DNA of 20,428 nt from an uncultured Clostridia bacterium (GTDB taxonomy: Bacteria > Bacillota > Clostridia > TANB77 > CAG-508), in the NCBI GenBank assembly GCA_947626205.1, contig CANQRO010000016.1, forward strand, positions 1 to 20,428, read 5' to 3'. A program made the translations under genes and the position numbers. This document shows positions 1-8,549 of this stretch, in pieces. How positions within the stretch are numbered: position 1 is the stretch's first letter; each line of letters begins with the position of its first letter. Below the pieces are notes generated by a model. That model did not search any database. It was not told where the DNA came from and saw only the letters and a program-made list of their open reading frames with translations.

Positions 1-3000
1 TATACTAATTTTTGACCTTTCTGCTATGGTTTGTATTGTATCCTTCCATTTAATTTTTGATACATCTATTCCTATTGAGTACAATCTTTCAATCTTATCT
101 ATAAATCTTTCAACAGCTGTTCTCTCACTAATTCTATCTGTTTCTTCTTCTAATTCCACAAAATTCTTGAGCAAGCCTGTAATCTCAAATGGTCCTACAT
201 TTTTATCTGCAAAACTTCTTCCTTTACTTTCTCCATTTTTAACTATTCTATCAGGTAGCTCACTCTGCCATAAGTCTATTAAAGAACCTAAACTTAATAT
301 TTCTTGAATTTCTTCTATTTGTTTTTCTTCTAAATCTTCAAAATCACCCTCTAAATATTCTTTATATTTTGCTTGTATTTCTTTTAATATAGATGCATAT
401 CCAGTTTCTTCTTTATATGTGCTATTGATATCAGGTAATGTTCCATCATGTTTTTCTACCCAATCTACTATAATTGTTAAAAGCTCTGTATCATCTTGCT
501 CAGTTATTTCATTTTTCCAATTGACTTTTAATGTGTTATTGACTAAATCAATTACAACTGGTCTGTCTTCATCTTTTGTGGGATTATCAGGATCTTCTGA
601 ATATATAACTCTTCCTAACTGTTGCAGATATAGTATTCTTGAGTTTTCATCCATTGGTCTTAGCCATATCATTCCATCTAATTTATCTAGATGTAATCCT
701 TCATTTGCTTTATTCATTACTAACATAAATTCAGTATCATCTGTGTCTCTGTTCTGAAATTCTTCTAATCTTCTTTCGTTATCTTTATCTCCATATTCTC
801 CAAGCATTGAATGGAAATTTGGTGTTATATCTGAACCTTTAAAGTATTCTGCAATTTGCCTTTCGTAATCTTGTATTTTGTCTTTTCCTGTTTTTCTTCC
901 AATTACATTTCCATCTTCGTCTTCAATTTCATCTACAATTGGTAAAAATACTATGTATTTTCCACCTTTTTTTATATTTGCTTGTAAAACTTCTGATATT
1001 CCTTCTGCATTTTCTATACTTCTTCTTAATTTTTCATATTCTTCTAGCTTTTCATTTCGTTTTTGTATATCTTCTATTTGGTCTATCTTTCCCTTTAACC
1101 TATCCAAACTGCCATCATTTTTTAAGTTATATGCACAGCTAATTAATTTAGGATTTACTACTAGTCCCATTCTTATAGCATTTGTCAAACTCATATTCAT
1201 TGCAATATGTTTTCCACTTATAGCTTCTCTATTAGTATATCCTAATCTTTCTGCCATCTCATTTGCCATATTTATACCATCAGAATCTCTTCTAGGAGTT
1301 GCTGTTATTCCTAATACTTTTGTATTCTTTGGTTGATTATCTACTAAAGTATTTAATCTATCTCCCCATTCTTTTGCACCTGTTCTATGTAATTCGTCTA
1401 GCACAATAAAACCATACTCTTTATTTATGGTTTCTTCTCCTGCTTTTGCAAGTAAACCTGGATAAGTAGAAAATCTTAAGTTTGGAAATACATCTTTTAT
1501 TATCTCATCTTTACTCCTACCGAATAGTGTTTACTGGTCCATGGATATACTTTATTATGTAGTCTTTCATTTGCTCCAATATCTCATTTTGTGGAGCTAA
1601 ATATAGTATTTCTTCTTGTTTGTGTTCCATTAATTGCGATAAGGCAACAAAACTCTTTCCTGCTCCTGTAGGTAAAATTACTGATGCAAATCTATTTTCT
1701 TCAAATATTTCATCTGTTTTTTCTGTTGCTCTTTGCTGATATGGTCTTAAGCTTATTTCTGTTTCTTTTACGTCATAATATCCTAAAAATCTTTCTATTC
1801 TTTCTATTGAAAGTTCTTTACCTAATTCATCAAAATTTTCTTGTATGATTCTATCATATTGAGCAAGTCGTTTTTCTTTTACAGTTTCTTTTGTATCATT
1901 CTCATTAATAGTAAAATCATTTTTTCTTGTTACTAAATTTAATAAGATTGTTGGAATTTTACTTCTTTCTATTCCTTGTTCTTCTAATTTTTGGTATAGT
2001 TCTATACAATATTCATTTTGTATTCTTCTAATTAAATTATTTTTTTCTTGAATTGTAAATTCTTCTATTCCAATCTTTTGCCAATCATATTGAGAAAATA
2101 TTGCTTCAGCATAATATTCTTCTTTGCTTATTGTTTCTGCCCTTTCAGACTTTGCAAATGTACTGCTCATTATATCTCTTATATTTGATAGTCCACCATT
2201 TGCTATTATTTGTAGTTGTTCTTCTTCTGATAATCCCTTTATCTTATCTATTAAACCAGCTTCTTCATCTTTTAAATCTAAAGAAACCGATTCACTAATT
2301 TTTACTCCTCTATTACTTTGTCTTGTAAGTATTTCAGGTTCTATTCTGAAGCCATTATTCGATATATATTCGATAACTTTTGCATACTTTGGATTATTTC
2401 CTGTTATTTGATTTAGCATCATTGCAAGCTCTCTTGCATTTAATTGTCCTCTTGCTAAATAAAACATATTTTTTACAATAGAATTTGCTCTTCCATATTC
2501 TACTTTTCCTTTTGTTAGTTCATACATTTCTTCTATTGTTACATCTTCTCTTGCGTCATAATCTTTAAAAAAGCTGTTGTTCTCTAGTATTTCGATATTT
2601 CTACTTTCATTTATAAAATGAATTACTTCCCTTTTTAAGTCAGATATCATTCGTCCATCTTGTTCTTCTGCTTGTTGTAAAATAGAAAAAATGTCTACAA
2701 TTTCTTTCGGTAAATCTATAATTTCTTCTTGTTCGATGTCTCCGTAATGTACAAGTTCTAGTGATGCAAAAGCATTACCTATTGTTTGAATTAATAAATT
2801 ATTATTATCAGTATGTAGAATTATGGGTTCCATACCATAAGATCTTTCAAGAAGAGTTAATTTAGCAATAATTTTATTTTTCTCTAATATTTGTTCTTCA
2901 TTTAATGCTTGATAACTGCTAATTCTTGCAACTGGTGATCTGTATATAATTCCTTTTCTTACATTAGCTTTACTTGGATTAAGTATTTCTTTCGAGGTAT

Positions 3001-3535
3001 ATTTTGTTTCTATTACTTTCTTTATTTCGTCTGATGTTTGTGCTTTTTCAATTTCAGATAGTGCTTTTTGCAATTTATTATTAGTAGTTATAGAAGAAAT
3101 ATATTCATTTACTCTTCTTTCTATTTCTTCTAATATATATTGTCCTGCAAAGACTACTTTTTCTCCCATTTCTTTTTTGGGTACTTTCACCATTACATAT
3201 CTATCCTTGTAATTTCCTCTTCCATAAGAAATAGATACATTGGCGTTACTTGAAAGTGATATACAATTCGTGTCTTTTCTATAATGCATTTTTATATGGT
3301 CATAAACTTCTTCTAAACTTATTTCAGAGTCTTTACTATACTTTGGTTCTTCCTTCTCATCATCTTGTTCATATCTTTCTCTATCCGTTCTTATTTTTTT
3401 TAATTTTCTCGTATCATCTAATATAGTTCCATTCTCTAAATCTTGATTGTCTTCCATATTTAAAGCTCGGAAAAAATAATAATTTTCTTCGTCACTTATT
3501 AAATTAAAATTTTCTATATTAAATAATTTGTCCAT
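1..3535 (-). CDS. Superfamily II DEAD/DEAH helicase with ART-like N-terminus, partial, frame-broken
   Basis: Large SF2 helicase/ATPase, C-terminus beyond the left edge. The first frame (672 codons) starts at an ATG with AGGAG about 8 nt upstream. It carries Walker A PTGAGKS at residues 622-628 and ends at a TAG at 1517-1519. Skipping one base (plus-strand G at 1522) continues without a stop to base 1 and supplies the missing half: motif II DELH, motif III TATPR, and a motif VI-like QQLGRVIYS, so about 1,180 codons are visible. Residues 1-150 look like an ADP-ribosyltransferase fold by eye: FFRAL (R23), CISLSSN (91-97), YVMVKVP, then an EE-containing helix near 136. That assignment is inference. 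Residues 150-600 are unrecognised, charged and helical. It is the last visible gene of an operon with the two genes upstream, 20 bp after the 285-aa protein. A defence or nucleic-acid surveillance role is a guess. Unless the frame change is bypassed or is an error, the product has an ATP-binding loop but no motif II. Confidence 0.75.
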
Positions 3536-3555
3536 TTTATTCTCCTAATTTTTTA

Positions 3556-4413
3556 TTATTCCTTTGTTTTTAAGTTATCTTTTTCTAGACCATTCATTTC
3601 TGTTCTTTTTATAGTTTCATCTAAAACGTATGCTAGTTCTCCTTTTCTTAAATCATCTATTGCATCTGCTATATCAGATACACTTATAATTTCATCTGTT
3701 TCACTTTCATTCTCATTCTCATCTTCGTAATCATAATCACCATAATCATAATCATAATAATCATCATCACGATTCATATTTTCATACAAATCAGCTTCTT
3801 CCTCAAGTTCATCTCTTATTGCACAATTAATTTTTTTAACTTGATCATATAAATTTATTTGTTCAAATGTTTTAACAAAATTTAATGCATTTATGTATCT
3901 TAAACATCTATCCATTTGAGAAGAATCGTTATTTTTTTTATAATCGTTATATTCGCTAGATAAACTAGATATTTTATAGTTAATTATATCTTCCATAAAA
4001 TATGCTAATTTCTCTTTAGACAATCCCCATATTGCTTTTTCTGGATATTTTTCTGAAAAATATTCTTCAAATTGTAAATAAAAACAATCAGTTAATTTAA
4101 TTGTTTTATTATTATATGATGATATATAATATTCTGGAATGTTAAGACTATATGTTTGTTCTCCAAAATTAAGTGATACATCTATTGTGCCATAACCTTC
4201 TTCAAATTTACTTTTATCAACTTGAAATTCACAAACAATAGAATCGTCCTCACCATGAAAAAGAAATCTTTGCATATCATATATACGCTCTGCAAAATAA
4301 AAACATGGTGCTGTTGCAGATGTTTTGTCATTAGGAGAATTATAGGCAACTAAGTTTTCTCCATTCATAAATTTTTCAAATTCTTCGAATGACATTGTTC
4401 GGTACAATTTCAT
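3556..4413 (-). CDS. Hypothetical protein with possible ART-like N-terminus and Asp/Tyr-rich tract
   Basis: Not recognised as a named family. The 285-aa protein starts at an ATG with AGGAAG 7 nt upstream and lies 4 bp after the preceding gene, so the two are probably co-translated. Residues 1-110 have the rhythm of small ART-like domains: LYR at 3-5, a central CFYF strand near 37-40, a run of alternating hydrophobic strand residues at 59-65, and PEYYISSY at 93-100 that could supply a glutamate. Residues 112-205 are predicted helical. Residues 214-241 form a low-complexity tract of Asp, Tyr, Glu and Asn, encoded by short ATC/ATA-type DNA repeats. The C-terminus is a short helical stretch. No signal peptide or membrane segment is seen. 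The helicase downstream begins with a domain of similar look, which suggests shared ligand chemistry or a partner relationship. This is inference; the fold call needs structure prediction. Confidence 0.7.
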   Translation of the reverse strand: MKLYRTMSFEEFEKFMNGENLVAYNSPNDKTSATAPCFYFAERIYDMQRFLFHGEDDSIVCEFQVDKSKFEEGYGTIDVSLNFGEQTYSLNIPEYYISSYNNKTIKLTDCFYLQFEEYFSEKYPEKAIWGLSKEKLAYFMEDIINYKISSLSSEYNDYKKNNDSSQMDRCLRYINALNFVKTFEQINLYDQVKKINCAIRDELEEEADLYENMNRDDDYYDYDYGDYDYEDENENESETDEIISVSDIADAIDDLRKGELAYVLDETIKRTEMNGLEKDNLKTKE

Positions 4414-4417
4414 ATTA

Positions 4418-4873
4418 TCACTTCCTAAAAAACTTTTTAATTTTTTGTATTATCATTTGAATAATTGTTTTATTATATACTACAGGTAATTTTACTTGTT
4501 CAACAGTTTGTGATTCCCTTCTTATTATTAAATTTCTATTATTCTTAAATAAATTATCTGAATTATATTTTTGTTTTACATAATTTTGATACTTTTCTTC
4601 GTTTTCTTTTAATTTTTTAGTAAAAGCCTTTTTTTCTTCTTCATTTGCCCAATATTTTAAATATATTAGTCCAAGTAATCCTCTCGTTTTAGGTTTTAAA
4701 TTTAAATCTTTTATTGGTCTGTTGAAATCAAACTTTGGCTTATATTCTTTAGAACTGTTTTCCTCTAAAAACTTTATAAATTTTTTAGGTACTTTATTTA
4801 TTGCTTCATTTTCCATATGTTTTAATATTTCCAGAACCTCTGTTGCCGCATAACTATATCCAATAATATCCAT
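4418..4873 (-). CDS. Small conserved-looking hypothetical protein, first gene of the helicase operon
   Basis: A 151-aa, lysine/glutamate-rich soluble protein that I cannot assign to a named family. The ATG at 4873 is chosen because GAGGTG lies 7 nt upstream; the in-frame GTG at 4882 lies inside that SD and is an unlikely start. The N-terminal 90 residues are helical (AATEVLEILKHM, then VPKKFIKFLEEN, then a conserved-looking turn before RGLLGLIYLKYW). They are followed by a charged coiled-coil-like segment and a strongly basic C-terminal tail ending in KIKKFFRK. From memory, gut Clostridia carry short proteins with the same layout (an EVLEILK-type start and an IKKFFRK-type tail), often uncharacterised. 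It leads the operon, 4 bp upstream of the putative ART-like gene. Confidence 0.7.
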   Translation of the reverse strand: MDIIGYSYAATEVLEILKHMENEAINKVPKKFIKFLEENSSKEYKPKFDFNRPIKDLNLKPKTRGLLGLIYLKYWANEEEKKAFTKKLKENEEKYQNYVKQKYNSDNLFKNNRNLIIRRESQTVEQVKLPVVYNKTIIQMIIQKIKKFFRK

Positions 4874-4964
4874 ATATAACACCTCATATACATGTTAAAA
4901 TTTATCTTAATATTACATAATTTATTATATCATAAAATACTAATGGATAAAGTTTTGTTGCAGT

Positions 4965-4994
4965 TTTATAATGAATATGTAATATTTTTGTCAT
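4965..4994 (-). promoter_or_regulatory. Probable SigA promoter of the helicase operon
   Basis: On the minus strand, ATGACA (4994-4989, 5 of 6 to the -35 consensus), an 18-bp spacer and TATAAA (4970-4965, 5 of 6 to the -10). A second isolated TATAAT lies downstream at 4929-4924 without a good -35. The leader to the ATG at 4873 would be about 85 nt. Confidence 0.5.
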
Positions 4995-5063
4995 AAATCA
5001 TGTTAGAATTATATTTTGATTTTCATATATATGTACATTTTTACCAAAAATCATTTCTTTTCC

Positions 5064-5092
5064 TTGAACTTTTGTTAAATACGTGATAAAAT
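5064..5092 (+). promoter_or_regulatory. SigA promoter of serS
   Basis: TTGAAC at 5064-5069, exactly 17 bp of spacer, TAAAAT at 5087-5092. This is the best promoter match in the intergenic region. It leaves a leader of roughly 75 nt before the serS ATG. Confidence 0.7.
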
Positions 5093-5129
5093 ATTTTTAT
5101 TAATAATAGGAATTTTTAGGTATATAACA

Positions 5130-5147
5130 CCTTATGATTTCATAAGG
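5130..5147 (+). promoter_or_regulatory. Leader hairpin upstream of serS
   Basis: CCTTATG (5130-5136), a four-base ATTT loop and CATAAGG (5141-5147) form a perfect 7-bp stem, followed by GGTATTTTTATATAATT and then the SD GGAGG at 5164-5168. The position between promoter and SD and the trailing T-run make an attenuator or mRNA-stabilising hairpin possible. An upstream AGGT (5118-5121) could pair with ACCT (5129-5132) as a competing structure. The stem is weak and no ligand-binding leader family is recognised. Confidence 0.4.
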
Positions 5148-5174
5148 GTATTTTTATATAATTGGAGGTAGCTT

Positions 5175-6464
5175 ATGTTAGATATTAAATTTGTAAGAGA
5201 AAATCCAGAATTAGTTAAAGAAAATATCAAAAAGAAGTTTCAAGACCATAAACTTCCTTTAGTAGATGAAGTACTGGAACTTGATGAAAAAAATAGAGCT
5301 GTTAAACAAAAAGGTGATGAACTTCGTTCTAATCGTAATAGCTTAAGTAGTAATATTGGTATTTTAATGAAAAACGGAAAAAAAGACGAAGCTGAAGAAA
5401 TAAAAAAGCAAGTTGTTCAAATTAATGAAGAACTTGTTAAAAATGAAGCTTTAGAAGCTAATTTGGCTGAAGAAATTAAATCTCGTATGATGAAAATTCC
5501 TAATATGATGCACGAGTCTGTTCCCATTGGAGAAAATGACTCTAAAAATGTTGAAGTAGAAAAATTTGGAGATCCTATTGTACCAAATTATGAAATTCCA
5601 TATCATACAGACATTATGGAAAAACTATCTGGCATAGATTTAGACTCTGCAAGAAGAGTAGCTGGAAATGGATTTTATTATTTAATTGGAGATATTGCAC
5701 GTTTACATTCTGCAGTATTAACATATGCAAGAGATTTTATGATTAATAAAGGATTTACTTATTGTATTCCACCTTATATGATTCGTAGTGATGTAGTTAC
5801 TGGCGTTATGAGTTTTGAAGAAATGGATGCAATGATGTATAAAATTGAAGGAGAAGACTTATATTTAATTGGTACTAGTGAACACTCTATGATTGGTAAA
5901 TTTAAAGACCAAATTTTAAAAGAAGAGGATTTACCTTATACTATGACTTCTTATTCCCCATGCTTTAGAAAAGAAAAGGGTGCTCATGGTATAGAGGAAC
6001 GTGGAATTTATCGTATTCATCAATTTGAAAAGCAAGAAATGATAGTTGTTTGCAAACCAGAAGAAAGCTATGAATGGTATAATAAAATGTGGTCATATAC
6101 AGTAGAATTATTCCGTAGTTTAGATATACCAGTTCGTACTCTTGAATGTTGTAGTGGAGATCTTGCAGACTTAAAAGCAAAAAGTGTAGATGTTGAAGCT
6201 TGGAGTCCAAGACAGCAGAAATATTTTGAGGTTGGAAGTTGTTCAAATCTTACAGATGCACAAGCAAGACGTTTAGGTATTCGTATTAAAGGTGAAAAAG
6301 GAAATTATTACGCTCATACTTTAAATAACACTGTTGTAGCTCCACCTCGTATGCTAATTGCTTTATTGGAAAATCACTATATGGAAGATGGCAGTGTTAC
6401 AATTCCAGAAGTTTTACAACCTTATATGGGCGGAATTAAAGTTTTAAAGCCAAAGCAATCTTAA
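5175..6464 (+). CDS. serS: Serine--tRNA ligase, archaeal-like sequence type
   Basis: Class II aminoacyl-tRNA synthetase that charges tRNA-Ser (and tRNA-Sec where present) with serine. The 429-aa length is normal for SerRS. Residues 1-110 form the N-terminal helical hairpin that grips the tRNA long variable arm. The catalytic domain follows with TSEH at 234-237, motif 2 FRKEKGAHGIEERGIYRIHQ from 264, and motif 3 around 390-402 with the class-defining Arg (R392). The signature differs from the usual bacterial TAEVPLTN and GSGLAVGR forms: TSEHSMIGKF and LNNTVVAPPR instead resemble archaeal/haloarchaeal SerRS as I remember them. The start has GGAGG 6 nt upstream. It leads a plus-strand operon with engB 15 bp downstream. 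Function is confident; the phylogenetic placement is an inference. Confidence 0.95.
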   Translation: MLDIKFVRENPELVKENIKKKFQDHKLPLVDEVLELDEKNRAVKQKGDELRSNRNSLSSNIGILMKNGKKDEAEEIKKQVVQINEELVKNEALEANLAEEIKSRMMKIPNMMHESVPIGENDSKNVEVEKFGDPIVPNYEIPYHTDIMEKLSGIDLDSARRVAGNGFYYLIGDIARLHSAVLTYARDFMINKGFTYCIPPYMIRSDVVTGVMSFEEMDAMMYKIEGEDLYLIGTSEHSMIGKFKDQILKEEDLPYTMTSYSPCFRKEKGAHGIEERGIYRIHQFEKQEMIVVCKPEESYEWYNKMWSYTVELFRSLDIPVRTLECCSGDLADLKAKSVDVEAWSPRQQKYFEVGSCSNLTDAQARRLGIRIKGEKGNYYAHTLNNTVVAPPRMLIALLENHYMEDGSVTIPEVLQPYMGGIKVLKPKQS

Positions 6465-6479
6465 AGGAGAAATATAATA

Positions 6480-7073
6480 ATGAATGTAAAGGAACCAAAA
6501 TTTGAGATCTCTTGTGTTAGTGACAAAAATTATCCTTCCACTGGTCTACCAGAAATAGTATTAGTTGGAAAATCTAATATAGGTAAATCTTCCTTCATTA
6601 ATACTATGATTAATAGAAAATCACTTGCAAGAACTAGTAGTGAACCTGGTAAAACTAGACAAATTAATTTTTATAATATAGATAATTTATTCTATTTTGT
6701 AGATTTACCCGGATATGGTTTTAGTAAAATGTCTAAACAAGAACAAGAAACTGTTGGAAGATTTACTGAAAATTATTTAGTAAAAAGAAATACTATACAA
6801 CTTATTATATTTTTAGTAGACATTCGCCATAAACCAACTCAAGATGATTTTCATATGTACAATTATATTTTACATTCTAATCTTCCTTTTATAGTTATTG
6901 CAAACAAGGCAGATAAAATTGCAATAACAAAAGTTGAAGCTTCTATAGAAGACTTAAAAAAAGAATTTGGAATATCATATAGTCCCTTACTTCCATTTTC
7001 ATCCGAACGTAAAATATATACTGATGCTGTATGGCAAGAAATTGAAAAAAATCTTTCTATATCTAAGGAGTGA
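6480..7073 (+). CDS. engB: Ribosome biogenesis GTP-binding protein EngB (YsxC/YihA)
   Basis: TRAFAC-class small GTPase required in many bacteria for assembly of the 50S subunit. The 197 aa match the family length. Motifs seen: G1 GKSNIGKSS at 30-38, the switch/G2 region with EPGKTRQINFY at 55-65, G3 DLPGYGF at 75-81, G4 NKAD at 142-145 and G5 FSSE at 173-176. The start ATG has AAAGGAG about 9 nt upstream, right after the serS stop. It lies 6 bp ahead of the DUF4364 gene, whose SD is inside the last engB codons, so the pair is very probably co-translated. Confidence 0.96.
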   Translation: MNVKEPKFEISCVSDKNYPSTGLPEIVLVGKSNIGKSSFINTMINRKSLARTSSEPGKTRQINFYNIDNLFYFVDLPGYGFSKMSKQEQETVGRFTENYLVKRNTIQLIIFLVDIRHKPTQDDFHMYNYILHSNLPFIVIANKADKIAITKVEASIEDLKKEFGISYSPLLPFSSERKIYTDAVWQEIEKNLSISKE

Positions 7074-7079
7074 AAATAG

Positions 7080-7613
7080 ATGAAATTAACTGAAGACAGT
7101 GAAAAACTTGCCGAAAATAAAGTATTAATTTTATATATCTTAAACAAACTAGATAAACCGATTTGCAATGATAGTTTACTTAAATTAGTTTTGTCAGTTC
7201 AAGATATGAACTACTTTTATTTTCAACAATTTTTATTAGATTTATTAGAAACAAATTATATTATTGGATATACAAAAGATGAACACATTATGTATAAAAT
7301 TACAGACACTGGAAAAGAAACTTTAAAATTAACAGAGGATTTATTGCCTGGAATTACAAAACTTCAAATCAACAATGCTTTAAAAAATGAAGTAGACGAT
7401 GTACAAAATACAGAACATGCTGTTTCAGAATTTATACCAAGAAATGAAAATGAATTTATAGTTAAATGTAAACTTGTTAAAAATGGAATTTGTACTTTTG
7501 AAATCACTATTACAGCTAAATCTCGTGATGAAGCTAAACTAATTTCTGAAAAATGGGAAAAAGAATATGAAGAAATTTACCCTATTTTGCTAGAATTACT
7601 TACTAAAAAATAA
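7080..7613 (+). CDS. DUF4364 family winged-helix protein
   Basis: A 177-aa cytosolic protein of the DUF4364 type found in Clostridia, of unknown exact role. Residues 1-85 have the spacing of a winged-helix DNA-binding domain: NKVLILYILNKLDKP as the first helix, DMNYFYFQQFLLDLLE as the recognition helix region, and a wing near YKITDTGKETL. Residues 90-177 form an alpha/beta C-terminal domain with ISEKWEKEYEEIYPILLELL as the final helix. AAGGAG inside the end of engB serves as its SD. It is probably a transcription regulator, but nothing in the sequence shows its target. Confidence 0.8.
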   Translation: MKLTEDSEKLAENKVLILYILNKLDKPICNDSLLKLVLSVQDMNYFYFQQFLLDLLETNYIIGYTKDEHIMYKITDTGKETLKLTEDLLPGITKLQINNALKNEVDDVQNTEHAVSEFIPRNENEFIVKCKLVKNGICTFEITITAKSRDEAKLISEKWEKEYEEIYPILLELLTKK

Positions 7614-7643
7614 TTCTGATAAGTTATAAATATCATATTACAT

Positions 7644-7743
7644 AAAAAGAGGCAATTTATAATATGTTTTAAATGTTATAATTATTTCTAGTTTATTCAT
7701 GGTTAATTACTACATTAAAACACATATAGCTTTACCTCTTTTT
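7644..7743. terminator. Long imperfect hairpin, probable bidirectional terminator
   Basis: Three nested inverted repeats share one centre: AAAAAGAGG (7644-7652) with CCTCTTTTT (7735-7743); ATATGTTTTAA (7662-7672) with TTAAAACACATAT (7715-7727, 2-nt bulge); and TAATTA (7679-7684) with TAATTA (7704-7709). The outer arms give an A-run on one side and a T-run on the other, so it can terminate both the serS-engB-DUF4364 transcript and the convergent trmH transcript. It is much longer than a minimal terminator, so a small palindromic repeat element is an alternative. Confidence 0.55.
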
Positions 7744-7757
7744 TTAATTGCATAATT

Positions 7758-8549
7758 TTATTTTTTAAACTTTCTTCTCACATATTCATATAGAATTACA
7801 CTTGTTGCTACTGATGCATTTAAGCTTTCGGTTTTACCTAACATTGGTATTTTTATTTTCTGATCTGCTATTTCTAAAATTTCACTTGATACTCCATTTG
7901 CTTCATTTCCTATTACAATTACCTTTTTTTCATAATCCACATCATAAATCATATCCGCTTCATCTAGTGATGTTGCTAGTACCTTATACTTATGCTTTTT
8001 TATTTCTTTTAAAGTTTTAACAAGATCTTCTGATACTATTACTTTCACCCTATAAATTGCTCCCATTGTACTACGTACAACTTTTGGGTTATATGCATCT
8101 GCAGTTTGCTTAGACACTATAATTTGATGTAATCCCACACTATCTACAGTTCTTAATATAGTTCCTAAGTTTCCTGGATCTTGAATTCCATCTAAAACTA
8201 CTATTACATCTTCATTGTAATTTATTTGAGATTCTTTATTTTCTTTCTCTACAACAGCTAAAATTCCTTGTGGATTTGTTACTTCTGTTACCACATTAAA
8301 TACTTTTTCAGAAACATATACGCAGTTATACTTTGCAATTTCATACAATAATTTAGGTTCAATTGTTTTATTTTGAACACAGTCTTCACAAACTACAACT
8401 GTATCAATTTTCGCATTTTCTTCAATAGCTTCTTCAATTAATTTTATTCCTTCAATAATGTATTTATTTTCTATTTCGCGGTATTTTTTATCTTTAAGTT
8501 TGCGTATATTTTTAATTACATCATTATCTTTGCTTGTTATAACTTGCAT
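7758..8549 (-). CDS. TrmH/SpoU family RNA 2'-O-methyltransferase
   Basis: SPOUT-class S-adenosylmethionine-dependent methyltransferase acting on the 2'-OH of rRNA or tRNA; the RlmB-like layout suggests 23S rRNA, but the exact target is not shown. The 263 aa contain an N-terminal substrate-binding domain of the L30e-like type (about 1-100, FIEGIKLIEEA-like start) and the trefoil-knot domain. That domain has motif 1 DPGNLGTILRT at 124-134, with the catalytic-type Asn and Arg, motif 2 VIGNEANGVS at 212-221, and motif 3 IPMLGKTESLNASVA from 234. The ATG at 8549 has no SD next to it; AAAAAGGAGG sits 38 nt upstream across a hairpin (see the regulatory entry). It is the last gene of the long minus-strand run, 86 bp after mfd. 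Confidence 0.92.
   Translation of the reverse strand: MQVITSKDNDVIKNIRKLKDKKYREIENKYIIEGIKLIEEAIEENAKIDTVVVCEDCVQNKTIEPKLLYEIAKYNCVYVSEKVFNVVTEVTNPQGILAVVEKENKESQINYNEDVIVVLDGIQDPGNLGTILRTVDSVGLHQIIVSKQTADAYNPKVVRSTMGAIYRVKVIVSEDLVKTLKEIKKHKYKVLATSLDEADMIYDVDYEKKVIVIGNEANGVSSEILEIADQKIKIPMLGKTESLNASVATSVILYEYVRRKFKK

Larger units (their letters stand above)
4874..5174. other. Divergent intergenic region between helicase operon and serS
   Basis: About 300 very AT-rich bases separate the helicase operon from serS. It holds one good promoter for each side, the serS leader with a hairpin, and the SD for each first gene. I looked for a T-box leader in front of serS (conserved GGGTGGNACCGCG box, Stem I) and found none. 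No convincing ORF is present. Confidence 0.7.

Noticed and set aside
26..1336. Plus-strand open frames of 67-152 codons near the left edge
   Set aside because: They lie antisense to the helicase C-terminal half, have Ser/Phe/Leu-rich composition typical of antisense shadow frames, and lack convincing SDs.
4874..4882. GTG start for the small hypothetical protein
   Set aside because: The codon lies inside the GAGGTG SD that is correctly spaced for the ATG at 4873.
4874..5174. T-box riboswitch upstream of serS
   Set aside because: The leader is only about 75 nt and no T-box consensus or Stem I was found.
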